Assembly (NCBI RefSeq): GCF_030547685.1
Contig: NZ_JAUOQM010000038.1
Location: forward strand, 1 to 64,000
Origin: Gilvimarinus sp. 2_MG-2023
GTDB taxonomy: Bacteria > Pseudomonadota > Gammaproteobacteria > Pseudomonadales > Cellvibrionaceae
Direction of reading: 5' to 3'
Length of the DNA: 64,000 nt
Shown: positions 18,723 through 28,666 of the stretch, piece by piece
Position numbering within the stretch: position 1 is the first letter of the stretch
Layout: each line of letters begins with the position of its first letter
Made by a program: the position numbers and the translations under genes
Notes under the pieces: generated by a model
Database searches by the model: none
Seen by the model: the letters and a program-made list of their open reading frames with translations, nothing else
Told to the model about the DNA's origin: nothing

Positions 18723-19230
18723 GACGTATCTCTTATTGTTGTATTAATAGGTACCTGACTGGCCGATACCCTAGAATCTTTAGACTATACCGACTCTACC
18801 TGATTTTGCTATCAGATTGCATCTAAAATTAAAGTGGTTAAGCAACTAAAGCCGAGGCCCTTAATCTATCGCTGATTCTTACCTTTTACATTCTCAAAAA
18901 CCAACCTAACAGCTCACCGGGCTTAAGGTCACAAAGTGGTACCATTTTAGAGCATTGGTACCCGCCTATGGTTTAACAACTTGGTTATATAACTTCTAAT
19001 ACTACTCGCTCGGTTAGGCTCATCAAAATCTTCTAAAGCCCGTAAGCAAGCCCCAAGTTTAAGCCTGCCCTCAACACAATAGGCAAGGCACTGTACTCGC
19101 CTCCTAGATCGGATTTTGGCAAGGTAATTCTCGACCTTTACCCACCCACTATACAATCAAAGTTGCTCTCTATTAACTATCCTATATACTTTACTGAACA
19201 ACGGTAAAAGCCCCAGACGAGCATGTCTAT
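18723..19230. other. Intergenic region; first 100 bases duplicated near 28200-28310
   Basis: Upstream of the TIGR02647 gene, TCTCTTATTGTTGTAT and ACCGACTCTACCTGATTTTG recur next to the broken copy at 28190. The remainder holds no credible gene. Confidence 0.45.
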
Positions 19231-21756
19231 ATGGATCGCACCCTACTACGCACCCTAGGCGACAATACTCGCGACTTAATCTACGCTAAAGACTTAGAAG
19301 GGCATTTTCTTTACGTCAACGCAAAACTCCTCCAGATGTCAGGCGTTGACTCTGCCGATAAAATGATCGGTAAAACTGACTTTGACTTCTCCCCCAAGGA
19401 TTTAGCACAAGGGTATTTCGAGGATGATCAAGCGGTTATTCTTTCAAACAAGCCCCTGACCGACCGAGAAGAGCTGGTTTTGGATTCCGATACAGGGCAG
19501 GCCCGCTGGCACTCCACCACAAAAGTCCCGCTCACTGATAACGGAAAAGTTATCGGCATCATGGGGATAACTCGCGATATAACAGCCAGAAGACAGGCCG
19601 AGGAAGAAGCTAAAAAGCTGAATATTGAACTTGAAAAACGGGTTGAAGAACGAACCCAAGAGTTAAAAAAGCTCAGCGATGTGTTAGCACATGAACGAAA
19701 TTTAATGCGCACCTTAGTGGATTCACTGCCCGATAATGTTTTTGTTAAAGATACTCAAAGCCGTTTTTTACTGGCCAATCAGGCCATTGCTCGCGCCATG
19801 GGAACCACGATTGAACAATTGTTAGGCAAAACTGATTTTGAATTTTTCCCCGATAAAATGGCTCAAAGTTTTTTTGATTCGGAGCAAAAGGTAGTTCAAA
19901 CCGGCAAGCCAGTACACCTAGAAGAGCCCTATCTCAACCAAGAAAAAAATCAATTAAGCTGGGTAATGACCAGCAAAGTACCTGTGCGAAACAGTGCGGG
20001 TAAGGTTATCGGTATAGTTGGAATTGGCCGAGACATTACCGAGCGGCGAGCCAGTGAGCTGGCATTACAAGAGAGCCAAGAGCGCTTTCGTAACCTGACA
20101 GAGTTATCCTCCGATTGGTATTGGGAGCAAGATAAAAACTTTGCCTTCATTAAACTGGCCGATCCAAATCATAAATCGGGTTACCGCCTCAACGATGTTC
20201 GCGGTAAAACCTTACAACAGCTGTCTCATGCCAAAGCACTTAGTTCCGATTGGAATTCACATCAAAAATGCATCAGCTCGAACTTACCTTTTCGCAATTT
20301 TGAATTTCAAGTCGTCGATGCTGAAGGAAACAACCGCTATTTAAGCTTAAGCGGTCTACCTAATTTTGGCGACAACGGGGAATTTGATGGCTACAGGGGC
20401 ATCGGCTGCGACATTACCGAACGTAAAACCGCCGAAGCACATACACAGTACTTGGCCACTCACGACAGTCTCACCAACTTGCCTAATCGAGCCATGTTTT
20501 TTGAAACACTAGACCTTGCCATTGACTCCGCACTGAGAAACCGACGAAAGTTGGCTGTGCTATTTATTGATTTAGACCGCTTTAAGAATATTAACGACAC
20601 TCTCGGCCACAATGCGGGCGATACCCTACTGGTTGAGATGTCATCTCGTCTCTCGACCAGCCTACGCTCATGTGATGTTGTCGCTCGCTTAGGGGGCGAT
20701 GAGTTCGCCATTTTAATACAAGATATTACCGATCCAGAACAAGTCGCTAAAGTGGCTCGCAAGGTAATTAATGCAACCGCCAGCCCGGCAACTATACTTG
20801 GGCAAGAGTGTCGTGTTACCGCCAGTATTGGCGTATCAATTTACCCCGGCGACGCCAGAGATACTCAATCCATAATGAAAAATGCCGATATCGCCATGTA
20901 TCGCGCGAAAGACGAAGGTAAAAACACCTATCAATTTTATTCGGCGGATATCAGCACACGGGCATTCGATCGACTCACTCTAGAGAACAACTTGCGCCTA
21001 GGAATAGAGCGCGATGAGTTGTTTTTGGAATACCAAGCAAAACGCGATCTTAAGACGGGCGATATTTGCGGCGTTGAAGCCCTTATACGCTGGCAGCATC
21101 CGAAGTACGGCGTGATTCCACCCGACAATTTTATTCCACTGGCTGAAGAAACTGGCCTGATTGTGCTCGTTGGACGCTGGGTACTTAAGACGGCCTGTAC
21201 GCAAGCAAGAAGATGGCAAAAAGACGGCTTTGCTCCTATTGGCATGGCAGTTAACTTATCCGTTCGACAGCTATATGACGGACATCTCGTTGATGATATT
21301 GCACAGGCACTCAAAGAATCGGGATTACAGCCCGAACTACTAGAGATGGAAATAACCGAAGGCATGGTGATGCAAGACACCGAGCGTGCTATCCGTATAT
21401 TGCAGGCCATAAAAGGGCTTGGAGTTCGCCTGGCTATTGACGACTTTGGGGTTGGCTATTCCTCCCTTGCAAAAATTAAACGTTTCCCTATCGATACCCT
21501 TAAAGTTGATCGGTCCTTTATATGTGATCTTCCCCAAAATACCGAAGACCGAGCGATTGCCGAAGCTATTATCGCCATGGGACGAACCTTAAATTTAACC
21601 GTTATTGCTGAGGGGGTAGAGACCGTGGAGCAAGAAACCTTTTTACGACTGAATCATTGCGACCAGTCACAGGGGTTCTATTTTAGCCCACCCAAGTCTC
21701 CAGAAAAATTTTCTGAATTAATGCGTGAGCAAATCAACCGGCCACGCCAATTTTAG
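19231..21756 (+). CDS. PAS-PAS-PAS-GGDEF-EAL cyclic-di-GMP turnover protein
   Basis: 841 residues without membrane segments. Three PAS domains (about 5-118, 155-275 and 285-395), the first two followed by PAC-type ends (GKVIGIMGITRDIT, GKVIGIVGIGRDIT), are linked by a coiled coil (118-150). A GGDEF domain follows (about 410-565, GGDEF at 488-492, with an RSCD inhibitory site at 479-482, five residues upstream), then an EAL domain (about 580-835, EAL at 616-618, DDFG and KVDRSF blocks intact). Both active-site motifs are intact, so it may both make and degrade c-di-GMP in response to a cytosolic signal. Single gene with a TAG stop. Confidence 0.92.
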   Translation: MDRTLLRTLGDNTRDLIYAKDLEGHFLYVNAKLLQMSGVDSADKMIGKTDFDFSPKDLAQGYFEDDQAVILSNKPLTDREELVLDSDTGQARWHSTTKVPLTDNGKVIGIMGITRDITARRQAEEEAKKLNIELEKRVEERTQELKKLSDVLAHERNLMRTLVDSLPDNVFVKDTQSRFLLANQAIARAMGTTIEQLLGKTDFEFFPDKMAQSFFDSEQKVVQTGKPVHLEEPYLNQEKNQLSWVMTSKVPVRNSAGKVIGIVGIGRDITERRASELALQESQERFRNLTELSSDWYWEQDKNFAFIKLADPNHKSGYRLNDVRGKTLQQLSHAKALSSDWNSHQKCISSNLPFRNFEFQVVDAEGNNRYLSLSGLPNFGDNGEFDGYRGIGCDITERKTAEAHTQYLATHDSLTNLPNRAMFFETLDLAIDSALRNRRKLAVLFIDLDRFKNINDTLGHNAGDTLLVEMSSRLSTSLRSCDVVARLGGDEFAILIQDITDPEQVAKVARKVINATASPATILGQECRVTASIGVSIYPGDARDTQSIMKNADIAMYRAKDEGKNTYQFYSADISTRAFDRLTLENNLRLGIERDELFLEYQAKRDLKTGDICGVEALIRWQHPKYGVIPPDNFIPLAEETGLIVLVGRWVLKTACTQARRWQKDGFAPIGMAVNLSVRQLYDGHLVDDIAQALKESGLQPELLEMEITEGMVMQDTERAIRILQAIKGLGVRLAIDDFGVGYSSLAKIKRFPIDTLKVDRSFICDLPQNTEDRAIAEAIIAMGRTLNLTVIAEGVETVEQETFLRLNHCDQSQGFYFSPPKSPEKFSELMREQINRPRQF

Positions 21757-22731
21757 AAAGTCGCGCCTTGCCCCCTCCGTGACTCTTGATGAGTTTATTT
21801 CCAATACAACGGGGGCACAGAGCCCCGATACCAAAGTAACCTATTAAAACACCCTAAGATTCATTAGATATCATTGTTCACAACTTTCAAAACGTGTGCA
21901 ATGTCACATACAAGGCAGGCAAACTTTTACCCAAGTGGCATAGAAGATAGAACCACGTTATAGCTTAAGTCGCTTTGTACCTCTCATTTGAAATCTGATA
22001 AAAACAATGATAGTGATTTTTTATTTGTCAAAACCTTTTACATAATTCCAAAATTATATTGGCATCACTAAAACACGCTATATTTATGGTCTTTTTACGA
22101 CCAGAAACATTACCGCGATAATATACATAACCAACCGTCTACAGAATTATTGCCAACTTAATGATTCTATTTTTGGATTTTAAATATAATTAAAGCATCT
22201 ACGTCTCATCTATAAAGCCGTACAGTTCTCACATTAATTGTGAAGCAAAACGAATGGTAACGTTAAAGTTATCGAAAGAATCATTTTATTTAGAAGCCTA
22301 AAATAATTTAAAATGAATTCAATTCTTTATTTATAAAATTTTATCTATTTATTGAAATTAAACTAACCTTTTCTTATTGCTTTTAGTTAACTCTAATAAT
22401 TCCAATCATTAGTAATTCCAATAAACGCCCTCAAGGAAAATAGAAAATATTTTTTACAACTTTGTTTTATGCGCCGCGAGTTAATTATTTTTGTGACTCC
22501 TGTCGCTAAGGAGGGCACGTAATGCCGTTTTGTTATTTTTTTTCATCACTATACTTCTCAGCAATTGCATCGCTGATGCAATTTATAGCACCAGCTATTT
22601 AATCGGTGCCTTTCAGAAATCCGAAAAATAGATTTTTGTTTTTTTTGACAAGGATGCACTATCTGATCATCGATATGCGCCTGACAAAATCATCAAAAAT
22701 AATAATTTATGCGGGTTTTATTTTTAGCCAC
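21757..22731. other. Long AT-rich region upstream of the cellulase
   Basis: No credible gene on either strand. A short GGGGCACAGAGCCCC hairpin (about 21812-21826) follows the GGDEF-EAL gene, without a T run. The rest is likely promoter and leader DNA. Confidence 0.45.
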
Positions 22732-22749
22732 AATGACAGCGCTGCCATT
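22732..22749. promoter_or_regulatory. LacI-type operator candidate upstream of the cellulase
   Basis: AATGACAGCGCTGCCATT is a CG-centred palindrome with one mismatch (TGACAGCGCTGCCA), 120 bases before the cellulase start. A half site ACGCTGCCAATGA follows at about 22759-22771. Confidence 0.6.
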
Positions 22750-22868
22750 TTCGTAAAAAACGCTGCCAATGATGATTAAGAGTAACGCGTCTGATTGCGT
22801 GCATGTGTTAGTTGGTCAGCAATACACAGTGTAAATAAAAAGTTTCTACCGTAATGGAGAGCAATATA

Positions 22869-24737
22869 ATGATCACTACAAGAAAACGCCGCGGACCTGC
22901 GGTTTTACTTGGCTTGGCAATTGCCGCGGCGTCTCATGGCGCAGCTGCCCAAAATGCCAGCTGCAGTTATACAGTCAGCAACGACTGGGGGACTGGCTTT
23001 ACCGGCACCATTGATATTACCAATAATGGCAGTACCCCCATTGATGGCTGGAACGTCAACTGGCAATACACCAACAATGTTTTAACCAATAGTTGGAATG
23101 CCAACATGAACGGAAGCAACCCTTATTCCGCTTCCAACTTAAGCTGGAACAGCACGATTTCGCCGGGCCAAACGGTTAGCTTTGGATTTCAAGGCAACAC
23201 TAATGGCAGCTCAGCTGAAACACCAATAGTCACCGGCGATGTATGCGGCGACTCCAGCTCATCCAGCTCCAGCAGTTCATCGAGTAGCTCTATAAGCAGC
23301 TCCTCCAGCAGCTCTTCGTCTACATCCTCTAGCTCTAGCTCTTCGTCTAGCACTCCATCAGGTGATGGCAATTTCCGAGTGGACGAAACTGGTAATATCA
23401 CCAAAAATGGCGATCTTTTTCCAGTTAAATGTTCGTCTTGGTTTGGCTTAGAGGGCCAACACGAACCGCCTTCAGCTGCAGACAACCCCGATGGCGCGCC
23501 CATGGAGTTGTATGTGGGTAACATGTGGTGGGTAGACTCCGGCCGCGATATTCAACAAACCATGGATGAGATTACCGCCCAAGGCATTAATACCATACGC
23601 TTGCCCATTGCGCCGCAAACACTCGATCCAACGGACCCACAAGGTATTGGAGATATTCGCGAAGGGGGTGTACTGAAAAATGCCGCATCAATTCAGCAAG
23701 ATAACGCGCGTCAGGCACTGGAAGACTTTATCGTTCAAGCCGATCAAAATAATATTGAGGTTATTGTCGATATTCACTCCTGCTCAAACTATGTGGGCTG
23801 GCGTGCGGGTCGATTAGATGCCACCCCGCCTTACGTCGATCGCGACCGTGAACACTACGACTATACTCGCGAAGGTTATTCGTGCGGCCAGGTTGATGAC
23901 GATGGCGTGATCGTACATGAGTATAACGAGCAAATGTGGTTAGACGACTTACGTGAAATTGCTGGTTTATCTGCACAGCTTGGTGTGGATAATATTATGG
24001 CTATTGATATTTTCAACGAACCATGGGATTACACCTGGGACGAATGGAGCACTCTAGCTGAGAACGCCTACGCCGCCATTAGTGAAGTCAATGATGATGT
24101 TTTGATCATGGTAGAAGGCATCTCTAACCAAACGAGTGATGGAACGGAAGTGCCTCACGGCGCGGAAGAAACCAACCCTAACTGGGGTGAAAACCTATAC
24201 CCCTTCCAGGATGATCCACTCAATATCCCCAAAGAGCGTTTGATTTTATCACCGCATACTTACGGTCCATCTGTGTTTGTACAGAACCATTTCTTAGATC
24301 AAGCACAGCCTGAATGTGCGGACCTGGACGGCGATGCGGCAGGCGATGCTGAGTGTAATATTGTGATTGACTCAACACGTCTTGAGCCGGGTTGGCAAGA
24401 ACACTTTGGCTATCTGCGCGATCAGGGTTACGCCATGATTGTGGGTGAATTTGGTGGCTATCTGGATTGGCCAATGGGTGCACCGCTGCGCGATCAAGAG
24501 CGCTGGGATCACATTGAGCCTGGTGTCGATGCGCAGTGGCAGGGCGCCCTCGTTGACTACATGGCAGAAAAGAATATCCATGGCTGCTACTGGTCGACCA
24601 ACCCCGAATCGGGCGACACCGGTGGTTTATACGAACACGCCTATGACCCCGTATCTAACCCAGCAGGCTGGGGCACATGGGACGGTTTCGAGCAACGCAA
24701 ATGGAACCTTCTGTTTGAGTTGTGGGGCGAAAATTAA
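22869..24737 (+). CDS. Secreted CBM2-GH5 cellulase (endoglucanase-like)
   Basis: I place the start at 22869 (622 residues) because GGAGAG precedes it at proper spacing. Order: signal peptide (to about AAAQ, residue 28), CBM2 (about 30-125, CSYTVSNDWGTGFTGTI...VCGD, with the usual terminal Cys pair and Trp residues), a polyserine linker (about 126-165), and a GH5 domain (about 170-622). The GH5 catalytic residues are in DIFNEPWD (Glu384, acid/base) and VGEFGG (Glu527, nucleophile). It should hydrolyse cellulose or another beta-1,4-glucan outside the cell; the exact GH5 subfamily is not assigned here. A strong terminator follows, so it is monocistronic. Confidence 0.92.
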   Translation: MITTRKRRGPAVLLGLAIAAASHGAAAQNASCSYTVSNDWGTGFTGTIDITNNGSTPIDGWNVNWQYTNNVLTNSWNANMNGSNPYSASNLSWNSTISPGQTVSFGFQGNTNGSSAETPIVTGDVCGDSSSSSSSSSSSSSISSSSSSSSSTSSSSSSSSSTPSGDGNFRVDETGNITKNGDLFPVKCSSWFGLEGQHEPPSAADNPDGAPMELYVGNMWWVDSGRDIQQTMDEITAQGINTIRLPIAPQTLDPTDPQGIGDIREGGVLKNAASIQQDNARQALEDFIVQADQNNIEVIVDIHSCSNYVGWRAGRLDATPPYVDRDREHYDYTREGYSCGQVDDDGVIVHEYNEQMWLDDLREIAGLSAQLGVDNIMAIDIFNEPWDYTWDEWSTLAENAYAAISEVNDDVLIMVEGISNQTSDGTEVPHGAEETNPNWGENLYPFQDDPLNIPKERLILSPHTYGPSVFVQNHFLDQAQPECADLDGDAAGDAECNIVIDSTRLEPGWQEHFGYLRDQGYAMIVGEFGGYLDWPMGAPLRDQERWDHIEPGVDAQWQGALVDYMAEKNIHGCYWSTNPESGDTGGLYEHAYDPVSNPAGWGTWDGFEQRKWNLLFELWGEN

Positions 24738-24757
24738 CCTCTCCCCATCGCAGCTAT

Positions 24758-24783
24758 AACCGGGCCCAGTGCCCGGTTTTTTT
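24758..24783 (+). terminator. Rho-independent terminator of the cellulase gene
   Basis: AACCGGGC (24758-24765) pairs with GCCCGGTT (24771-24778) and is followed by TTTTT. Confidence 0.9.
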
Positions 24784-24920
24784 CAAGCTAAAATCCTACA
24801 CACTTCAAGACTCATCACACCAGATTTTGCGAGAATAGCAACAGGCTGTTCAGGAGAGCGATCAATATAAAATTAAAAGCTCGCCTTTTATTCCGCAAAT
24901 TGCAACTAACCCTTTATTAC

Positions 24921-26642
24921 CTAACGAGCTCTTTGTGTAGAGTACAAATAAGTTAAGCCAGATATCAAAAAAAGCGCGCTTAATAATAAATAAGTTAATC
25001 CGCTTCCGGCCGGAAGTGAGTGTGTTGATCCCAGTGATAATGGATATACTTCACGGCTCACTGTATTTGAGGCTGCATCATTTACATTACCTACCGTATC
25101 ACTAAAGGTACCGGCTCCAACTAAAAGTGTAACGGTACCGTTGGCTAAAGGTGTTAACACAGCGGTGTAGCTGGCACCCGCCCCGGTTAAATTAACTGCT
25201 GCATTGGTAACCGTCAGGTCACTTACCTCAAAATCTGTACTTAACTCGGACAGAGTAATAACCGCAGTTTGATCACCGTTAATGGGACCGGTAAAAGCCC
25301 CAATGCTTATGCTGGGCGGCGTACCATCATAAGTCATCGATACTTGATTGGAGGTAGTGTTGTCATTACCTGCTGCATCGTTAAATGTATTAGCCGCGAC
25401 CGATAGGGTAACTAACCCATCGCTTAAAGGAGTAAGCACAGCGGTGTAACTCGAGCCCGAACCTGACAGGGTCGCGGTGGCGTTGGTTAGGCTTAAGTCG
25501 GCGAGCGTAAAATCGGTACTGTTTTCCGATAGGGTAATCAGCGCGGTTTGGTTGCCGTTAGCAGGCCCGGTAAAAGCCCCAATGCTTATGCTGGGCGGCG
25601 TACCATCATAAGTCATCGATACTTGATTGGAGGCAGTGTTGTCGTTACCTGCCGCATCGTTAAATGTATTAGCCGCGACCGATAGGGTAACTAACCCATC
25701 GCTTAAAGGAGTAAGCACAGCGGTGTAACTGGCGTCCGAGCCGGTCAAGGTGGCGCTGGCGTTGGTTAGGCTTAAGTCGGCGAGCGTAAAATCGGTACTG
25801 TTTTCCGATAGGGTAATCAGCGCGGTTTGGTTGCCGTTTGCAGGCCCGGTAAAAGGCGCTATGGCTATGGTCGGGGACAAAGTGTCCACGGCAATACTCA
25901 CCGTATTGTTAGCGTCGGCCGCATCCTGGTTTGTTTGCCCTGGGCTCACTTCAAAGGCGCCGTTGCCAACGGATATTTGGGCCGTTGCATTAGAGTTGTT
26001 CGTAGGGGTAAAAGTCGCACTGTAGCTTGTGCCTGAACCCGTCACGCTGCTTAACGTTCCCCCGCTAACGCTGATAGCTGCGGCATTTGCCAGTGTGACC
26101 GGTTGATCAATAGTAAAGGTGATTGTCGCAGTGTCACCTGCAGCCACCGCCGCCGAGCTGGATGTGACCCCCACCGTTGGACGCGTGCCCATCAGCGTTC
26201 TCGTATTCAGAGCACTTGTGGTTACAGCGCCCGTAATAGCAAATTCATACTGATAAACGTCAGCACCACCCAACTCACTAGCGCGCCAAATAATGCCAAT
26301 ATAATCATCCGCGGCATAAGTGGCGCCCGTTGGGCCGACTTGGCTAATAATAACCGGAGCTGTATAGCCACAGCTTTCAATCGAAGCTACTGTCACCGTG
26401 GACCCTGGCATAATGGTATCTGTATTTGCTAACCAAAACTCACCTGCGACTAATTGGCTATTGTTTGCCTGATGCTGGATACGGGTGTTACCCGAGGCAC
26501 CCCAGCGGGCCTCAAAACAAACATTAGCTGACGGACCAAGCTGTTCTGCGCTTCCGATGTTGCTTTGAAAAGCCTGAGCCGGGTTGAACAGACAAAACAC
26601 TAAGGCGCATATTAATGTAAGGGCAATCGATGTAGATTTCAT
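24921..26642 (-). CDS. Secreted protein with bacterial Ig-like repeats and C-terminal sorting tail
   Basis: 573 residues with a signal peptide (1-24, cleavage after AQA). An N-terminal region (about 25-150) with two Cys residues precedes four Ig-like units of about 93 residues (starts near 155, 255, 348 and 441), each with ITLSENSTDFTLADLSLTNA, SYTAVLTPL and AGNDNTASNQV-type blocks. The C-terminus has LPAGSGLTYLLLSALFLISG and the basic end STQRAR, a sorting or anchoring tail like those of four other genes in the window. It is probably a surface or released adhesin-like protein. No terminator was seen; it stands alone. Confidence 0.75.
   Translation of the reverse strand: MKSTSIALTLICALVFCLFNPAQAFQSNIGSAEQLGPSANVCFEARWGASGNTRIQHQANNSQLVAGEFWLANTDTIMPGSTVTVASIESCGYTAPVIISQVGPTGATYAADDYIGIIWRASELGGADVYQYEFAITGAVTTSALNTRTLMGTRPTVGVTSSSAAVAAGDTATITFTIDQPVTLANAAAISVSGGTLSSVTGSGTSYSATFTPTNNSNATAQISVGNGAFEVSPGQTNQDAADANNTVSIAVDTLSPTIAIAPFTGPANGNQTALITLSENSTDFTLADLSLTNASATLTGSDASYTAVLTPLSDGLVTLSVAANTFNDAAGNDNTASNQVSMTYDGTPPSISIGAFTGPANGNQTALITLSENSTDFTLADLSLTNATATLSGSGSSYTAVLTPLSDGLVTLSVAANTFNDAAGNDNTTSNQVSMTYDGTPPSISIGAFTGPINGDQTAVITLSELSTDFEVSDLTVTNAAVNLTGAGASYTAVLTPLANGTVTLLVGAGTFSDTVGNVNDAASNTVSREVYPLSLGSTHSLPAGSGLTYLLLSALFLISGLTYLYSTQRAR
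25290..25855 (-). repeat. Near-identical 279-bp in-gene repeats
   Basis: The sequence around CCAATGCTTATGCTGGGCGG occurs at 25299 and 25578, 279 bases apart (93 codons). The two copies are almost identical over their length, indicating recent internal duplication of an Ig-like unit. Confidence 0.8.
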
Positions 26643-27196
26643 GTAAGAGCATTTTCCTTGTTTGCATCAAAACAACTCAGTGAGCCTAGTTATTCGGAGC
26701 CTAAAATAGACAAACCATTGGTGCTGGTCTTACAATTCACTTGCAAGTACAGTGTCCAAAAGGTTCCGAGTCAAAAATTCCGAGAGTGCTTTGACGATAC
26801 GATAGAAGAGGGTTAACGTTACCTTGTGCACGCTCTTATTATCTTACGCCCTAACTGGCACATTAGAGGCGACAAGATTTTGGCAGATTTAAAGATTAGC
26901 CACAATCCTTAGACTTTACTTTTTGTTCTTTAACTACCTGCCTACACCGCCGGATTAGACCACTTACGATTGACTGTTGTGTTCTACTTACTTTGTTTTG
27001 CGTTAATTACAAAATCCTAGTTTAAAACTTCGATTATTCCCCGCCCTTCTATCTGAAAAAACTTCTGTATCGCCCTCTTACTGGGCCTTGGTAGGTTACG
27101 GCTAGCCTTTACAACACTGGCACCGACGTTGCTTTATTGACATTGTCTGTGTGCATTTTCTATGTACATATTATTTTCAGTCAAAAGGAGACCACT
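26643..27196. other. Intergenic region between divergent genes
   Basis: Holds the promoters of the Ig-repeat gene and sodC. No further gene recognised. Confidence 0.4.
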
Positions 27197-27715
27197 ATGT
27201 TGCCCTTAAAGACATTGTTAACCGCCGCGTGTTGCTCGGCAATCGTCAGCCAAGCCGCGACCGAGACTGCATCGATCACCATGTATAGCCTTGACGCCGA
27301 AGGAACCTCACAAGCTTTGGGTGAAATGTACATCCAGCACAATCAGTACGGTATTGTGTTTAAGCCCGAATTATCGGGGCTGGCACCGGGCGTTCACGGC
27401 TTTCATTTGCACAGCAACGGCAGTTGTGAGCCCAGTGAAGATGGCACACCCGGCGGTGCAGCGGGCGGCCATTACGACCCCATTAATATCGATAAGCACG
27501 GCGCCCCTTGGGGTGAAGGCCATTTAGGTGACTTGCCCGCCTTGTATGTATCCCAAAGCGGCGAAGCCACAAGCGCAGTTCTGGCACCACGACTGCAGCT
27601 GAGCGATTTAGATGAAAAAGCGTTGATTATTCACCGCGGTGGCGATAATTACTCTGATACGCCCCAAAAATTAGGGGGCGGCGGTAAACGTGTCGCCTGT
27701 GGCGTTATCGATTAA
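27197..27715 (+). CDS. sodC: Periplasmic Cu,Zn superoxide dismutase
   Basis: 172 residues from the ATG at 27197, which has AAAGGAG before it; the longer frame from 27137 lacks a site. A signal peptide ends near SQA. All metal-site blocks are present: GFHLHSNGSC (two Cu ligands and the first disulphide Cys), GGHYDP, HGAPWGEGHLGDLP (Zn ligands His and Asp) and ALIIHRGGDNY (Cu ligand), ending with GGGGKRVACGVI (second Cys). It converts superoxide to peroxide and oxygen in the periplasm. Length is normal for bacterial SodC. Monocistronic. Confidence 0.95.
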   Translation: MLPLKTLLTAACCSAIVSQAATETASITMYSLDAEGTSQALGEMYIQHNQYGIVFKPELSGLAPGVHGFHLHSNGSCEPSEDGTPGGAAGGHYDPINIDKHGAPWGEGHLGDLPALYVSQSGEATSAVLAPRLQLSDLDEKALIIHRGGDNYSDTPQKLGGGGKRVACGVID

Positions 27716-27732
27716 CTGTAACAAGCGCAAAC

Positions 27733-27755
27733 AGGCACCGGCAAAGCTGGTGCCT
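27733..27755 (+). terminator. Weak terminator hairpin after sodC
   Basis: AGGCACC (27733-27739) pairs with GGTGCCT (27749-27755); only a short T run follows. Confidence 0.5.
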
Positions 27756-27965
27756 TCCCGAGACGGCTAGATTAATTATGTATATTGCATACTATAATGT
27801 ACAGACTAAAACGCTCCGGCTTAAAACTTTCCAAAAGACTTAACGAGCCTAGCGAGCTTCACTCGGCTCCGCGTCTTTTACCTCACTCCACCGGCAAGGC
27901 CATCGAACCCAACGCCCCTCATACAAGCCGTGGCTCTGCCCGCAGTGTACATCTAAGGTTTACTG

Positions 27966-28190
27966 TTAAAGCACCGACTGTAACTTGTGCACTTGCTCGG
28001 TGATTTCACTACCCAAAGGCGTGAGAAAACCATCCTCGGGCTGGGTTACAAACCCCCGTGTATAGAGTCGTTCGGCTACGGTGGCGGGATCGGCAGAAAG
28101 TTTATGCACTTTAATGCCTTCTTGCGAAGACGATGAGTGAAATAGTGCGAGTAGGTTAAGCTCGTTGAGCTGTTCTTAGGAAAATGGCAT
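27966..28190 (-). pseudogene. Broken second copy of the TIGR02647 gene
   Basis: From the ATG at 28190, codons read MPFS-stop-EQLNELNLLALF, then SSSSQEGIKVHKLSADP, ERLYTRGFVTQPEDGFL and EITEQVHKLQSVL to a TAA at 27966. The fifth codon is TAA where the intact paralogue at 18480-18722 has a Pro codon, and two codons are missing after ATV. The flanking upstream DNA also matches. A restart inside is unlikely. Paralogous duplicate, now inactive. Confidence 0.85.
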
Positions 28191-28666
28191 AAGGCATCTC
28201 TTATTGTTGTATGGGTAGTCGCCCCTCCGCCGGGAAGAGTCCTTCTTAGTAAGGCTAACATAAACCGACTCTACTTGGTTTTGCTAATAAATTGCAGCCT
28301 ATATCGTCACTATTAATGACAAGCTCAGTATCAAGCCTGCCCATTACAAAAAGAGTTTTAAGCATAATCAATATTTTGAACTTACGGCCCTTCTCGGGGT
28401 GACTGCCATAGTGCCTTACCCCCCCCCCTAATTACTGCCAATACAGTATCAATCAGGCGAATAGTGAGATTGGTTATCCCGCCTAAGAATCAGTAGCGGC
28501 CCGGCAATATCAGCATAGATAATTTTAATAGCCTCTTAATTAACGCTAACAGATAGGTGAGTAATCTTTAAGCCATTTTTCTTGTGTATAATAGTTCACT
28601 ATTCGTACTGACAGGGTCAGTAGCCACTCTAATCTTGCAGCCATTGAAACAAAAAGGATTATCAGG
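28191..28666. other. Intergenic region, first part duplicated from 18723-18830
   Basis: Apart from the duplicated segment, a run of nine C bases (about 28423-28431) is the only notable feature. Confidence 0.4.

Noticed and set aside
18947-19156. 69-residue minus-strand frame
   Set aside because: No start signal and no recognisable domain; it might be a remnant but cannot be supported.
27785-28003. 72-residue plus-strand frame after sodC
   Set aside because: Overlaps the antisense of the broken TIGR02647 copy and has no ribosome-binding site.
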